NCBI RefSeq assembly: GCF_000617845.2
Contig: NZ_DF820425.1
Coordinates: forward strand, 2,283,725-2,347,724
DNA from: Bradyrhizobium sp. DOA9
GTDB lineage: Bacteria; Pseudomonadota; Alphaproteobacteria; Rhizobiales; Xanthobacteraceae
Reading direction: 5' to 3'
Length of the DNA: 64,000 nucleotides
Position 1 is the first letter of the stretch; each line of letters starts with the position of its first letter. The notes beneath the pieces are model-generated. The model ran no database searches. It saw only the letters and a list, made by a program, of their open reading frames with translations, and was not told the origin of the DNA. The position numbers and the translations under genes are program-made. Below, one piece after another: positions 63,462 through 64,000 of this stretch.

Positions 63462-64000
63462 GCCGGTCGGCACCGGTGATCTCGCCGAGGGCGAGGCGGC
63501 GGCGCTGTACCGGCTGATGACGTGGCTCTCGCCGGCGTTCCCGGTCGGCGGCTTCTCCTATTCCAGCGGCATCGAATGGGCGGTCGAGGCCGGCGACGTC
63601 ACCGACACGACGACGCTGGCGGATTGGCTCGATGCGATGCTCGCCGACGGCTCCGGCTTCTGCGACGCGACGTTTCTGGTCCACGCCTATCGCGCCACGG
63701 AATCGGGCGAGACGGCCGCTTTGAACGAGATCGCCGAGCTCGCGAGCGCCTTCGTGCCGTCGCGCGAGCGGCAGCTGGAGACGACCTCGCAGGGCCGTGC
63801 CTTCATCGACATCGCCCGCGCCGCGTGGGATGCCGACGGACTGGATGCCACGGTCGCGGCATGCAGCGGGCCATTGGTCTATCCCGTCGCTGTCGGTGTC
63901 GTTGCCGCGAGGCACGCCGTGCCGCTGGCGCCGACGCTGCACGCCTTCCTGCATGCGCTGGTCTCGAACTGGATTTCTGCGGCGAGCCGGCTCATTCCGC
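63448..64000 (+). CDS. ureF: Urease accessory protein UreF, C-terminus cut by window edge
   Basis: At least 184 residues run to the right edge with no stop. I take the ATG at 63448 ([17 protein letters not shown]); an ATG at 63442 would add two residues. Either overlaps the ureE 3' end (stop at 63459-63461). UreF landmarks: [27 protein letters not shown] (about 19-45), [17 protein letters not shown] and [13 protein letters not shown]; late [20 protein letters not shown] and [17 protein letters not shown]. It works with UreD and UreG in nickel insertion; ureG should follow beyond the edge. Confidence 0.94.
   Translation, partial: MTTNEPVGTGDLAEGEAAALYRLMTWLSPAFPVGGFSYSSGIEWAVEAGDVTDTTTLADWLDAMLADGSGFCDATFLVHAYRATESGETAALNEIAELASAFVPSRERQLETTSQGRAFIDIARAAWDADGLDATVAACSGPLVYPVAVGVVAARHAVPLAPTLHAFLHALVSNWISAASRLIP

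Overview
The window is a GC-rich chromosomal segment of an alphaproteobacterium of the order Hyphomicrobiales, most likely Bradyrhizobium or a close relative. The evidence is the gene content: a 184-residue membrane-anchored cytochrome c of the CycM type, a pimeloyl/dicarboxylate beta-oxidation cluster like the pim genes of Rhodopseudomonas palustris, a Tad/Flp pilus locus in the Caulobacter cpa order, tandem YejA-like binding proteins with yejBEF, and a urea transport/urease locus. Several families of intergenic palindromic repeats of the kind common in Bradyrhizobiaceae are also present. The genus is inferred from gene families read by eye; no database search was possible.

Layout. (1) 1-3384, minus strand: an IclR-type regulator followed by livG, livF and a livH-type permease that runs off the left edge. 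(2) 3412-10881, plus strand: a divergent catabolic operon with a fused enoyl-CoA hydratase/3-hydroxyacyl-CoA dehydrogenase, an acyl-CoA ligase, two acyl-CoA dehydrogenases (PimC- and PimD-like) and an SDR. A 19-bp palindrome sits just downstream of a sigma70-like promoter between the regulator and the operon. (3) 10900-15683: a repeat-rich stretch with a DUF559 nuclease-like gene framed by inverted repeats, glpK, a GNAT acetyltransferase, a small exported protein and a GST-like protein. (4) 15684-24470: metF-metH, a flavin-dependent LLM oxidoreductase, kdsB-pheA and cycM with its terminator. (5) 24624-32349: two tandem YejA-type binding proteins plus yejB, yejE and yejF. (6) 32363-36805: an NlpC/P60 protein, a leucyl aminopeptidase, a small membrane protein and a metallophosphoesterase. 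(7) 36866-49998: a complete Tad pilus locus. On the minus strand it runs flp, a possible small membrane ORF, cpaA, cpaB, cpaC, cpaD, cpaE, cpaF/tadA, tadB, tadC. Plus-strand parts at both ends are a TadD-like lipoprotein, a sterol-desaturase-family protein, a stand-alone CpaC N-domain protein and two TadE/TadG pseudopilins. (8) 50041-52378, minus strand: DEAD-box helicase, infA and a cold-shock protein. (9) 52809-64000, plus strand: a sigma54-type promoter, urtABCDE and ureD-ureA-ureB-(HD hydrolase)-ureC-(ABM protein)-ureE-ureF, with ureF cut by the right edge.

How the genes work together. The left block looks like uptake (Liv-type ABC), activation (ligase) and beta-oxidation of a fatty or dicarboxylic acid under one IclR regulator. 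The Tad block encodes the whole machine for a Flp pilus. The right block imports urea by a high-affinity ABC transporter and hydrolyses it with nickel urease, apparently under nitrogen (sigma54/NtrC) control.

Points most worth a second look: the DUF559 gene between about 64-bp inverted repeats, the MESH1-like HD hydrolase inside the urease operon, the IclR operator palindrome, the sigma54 promoter of urtA, and a 48-codon membrane ORF between flp and cpaA.
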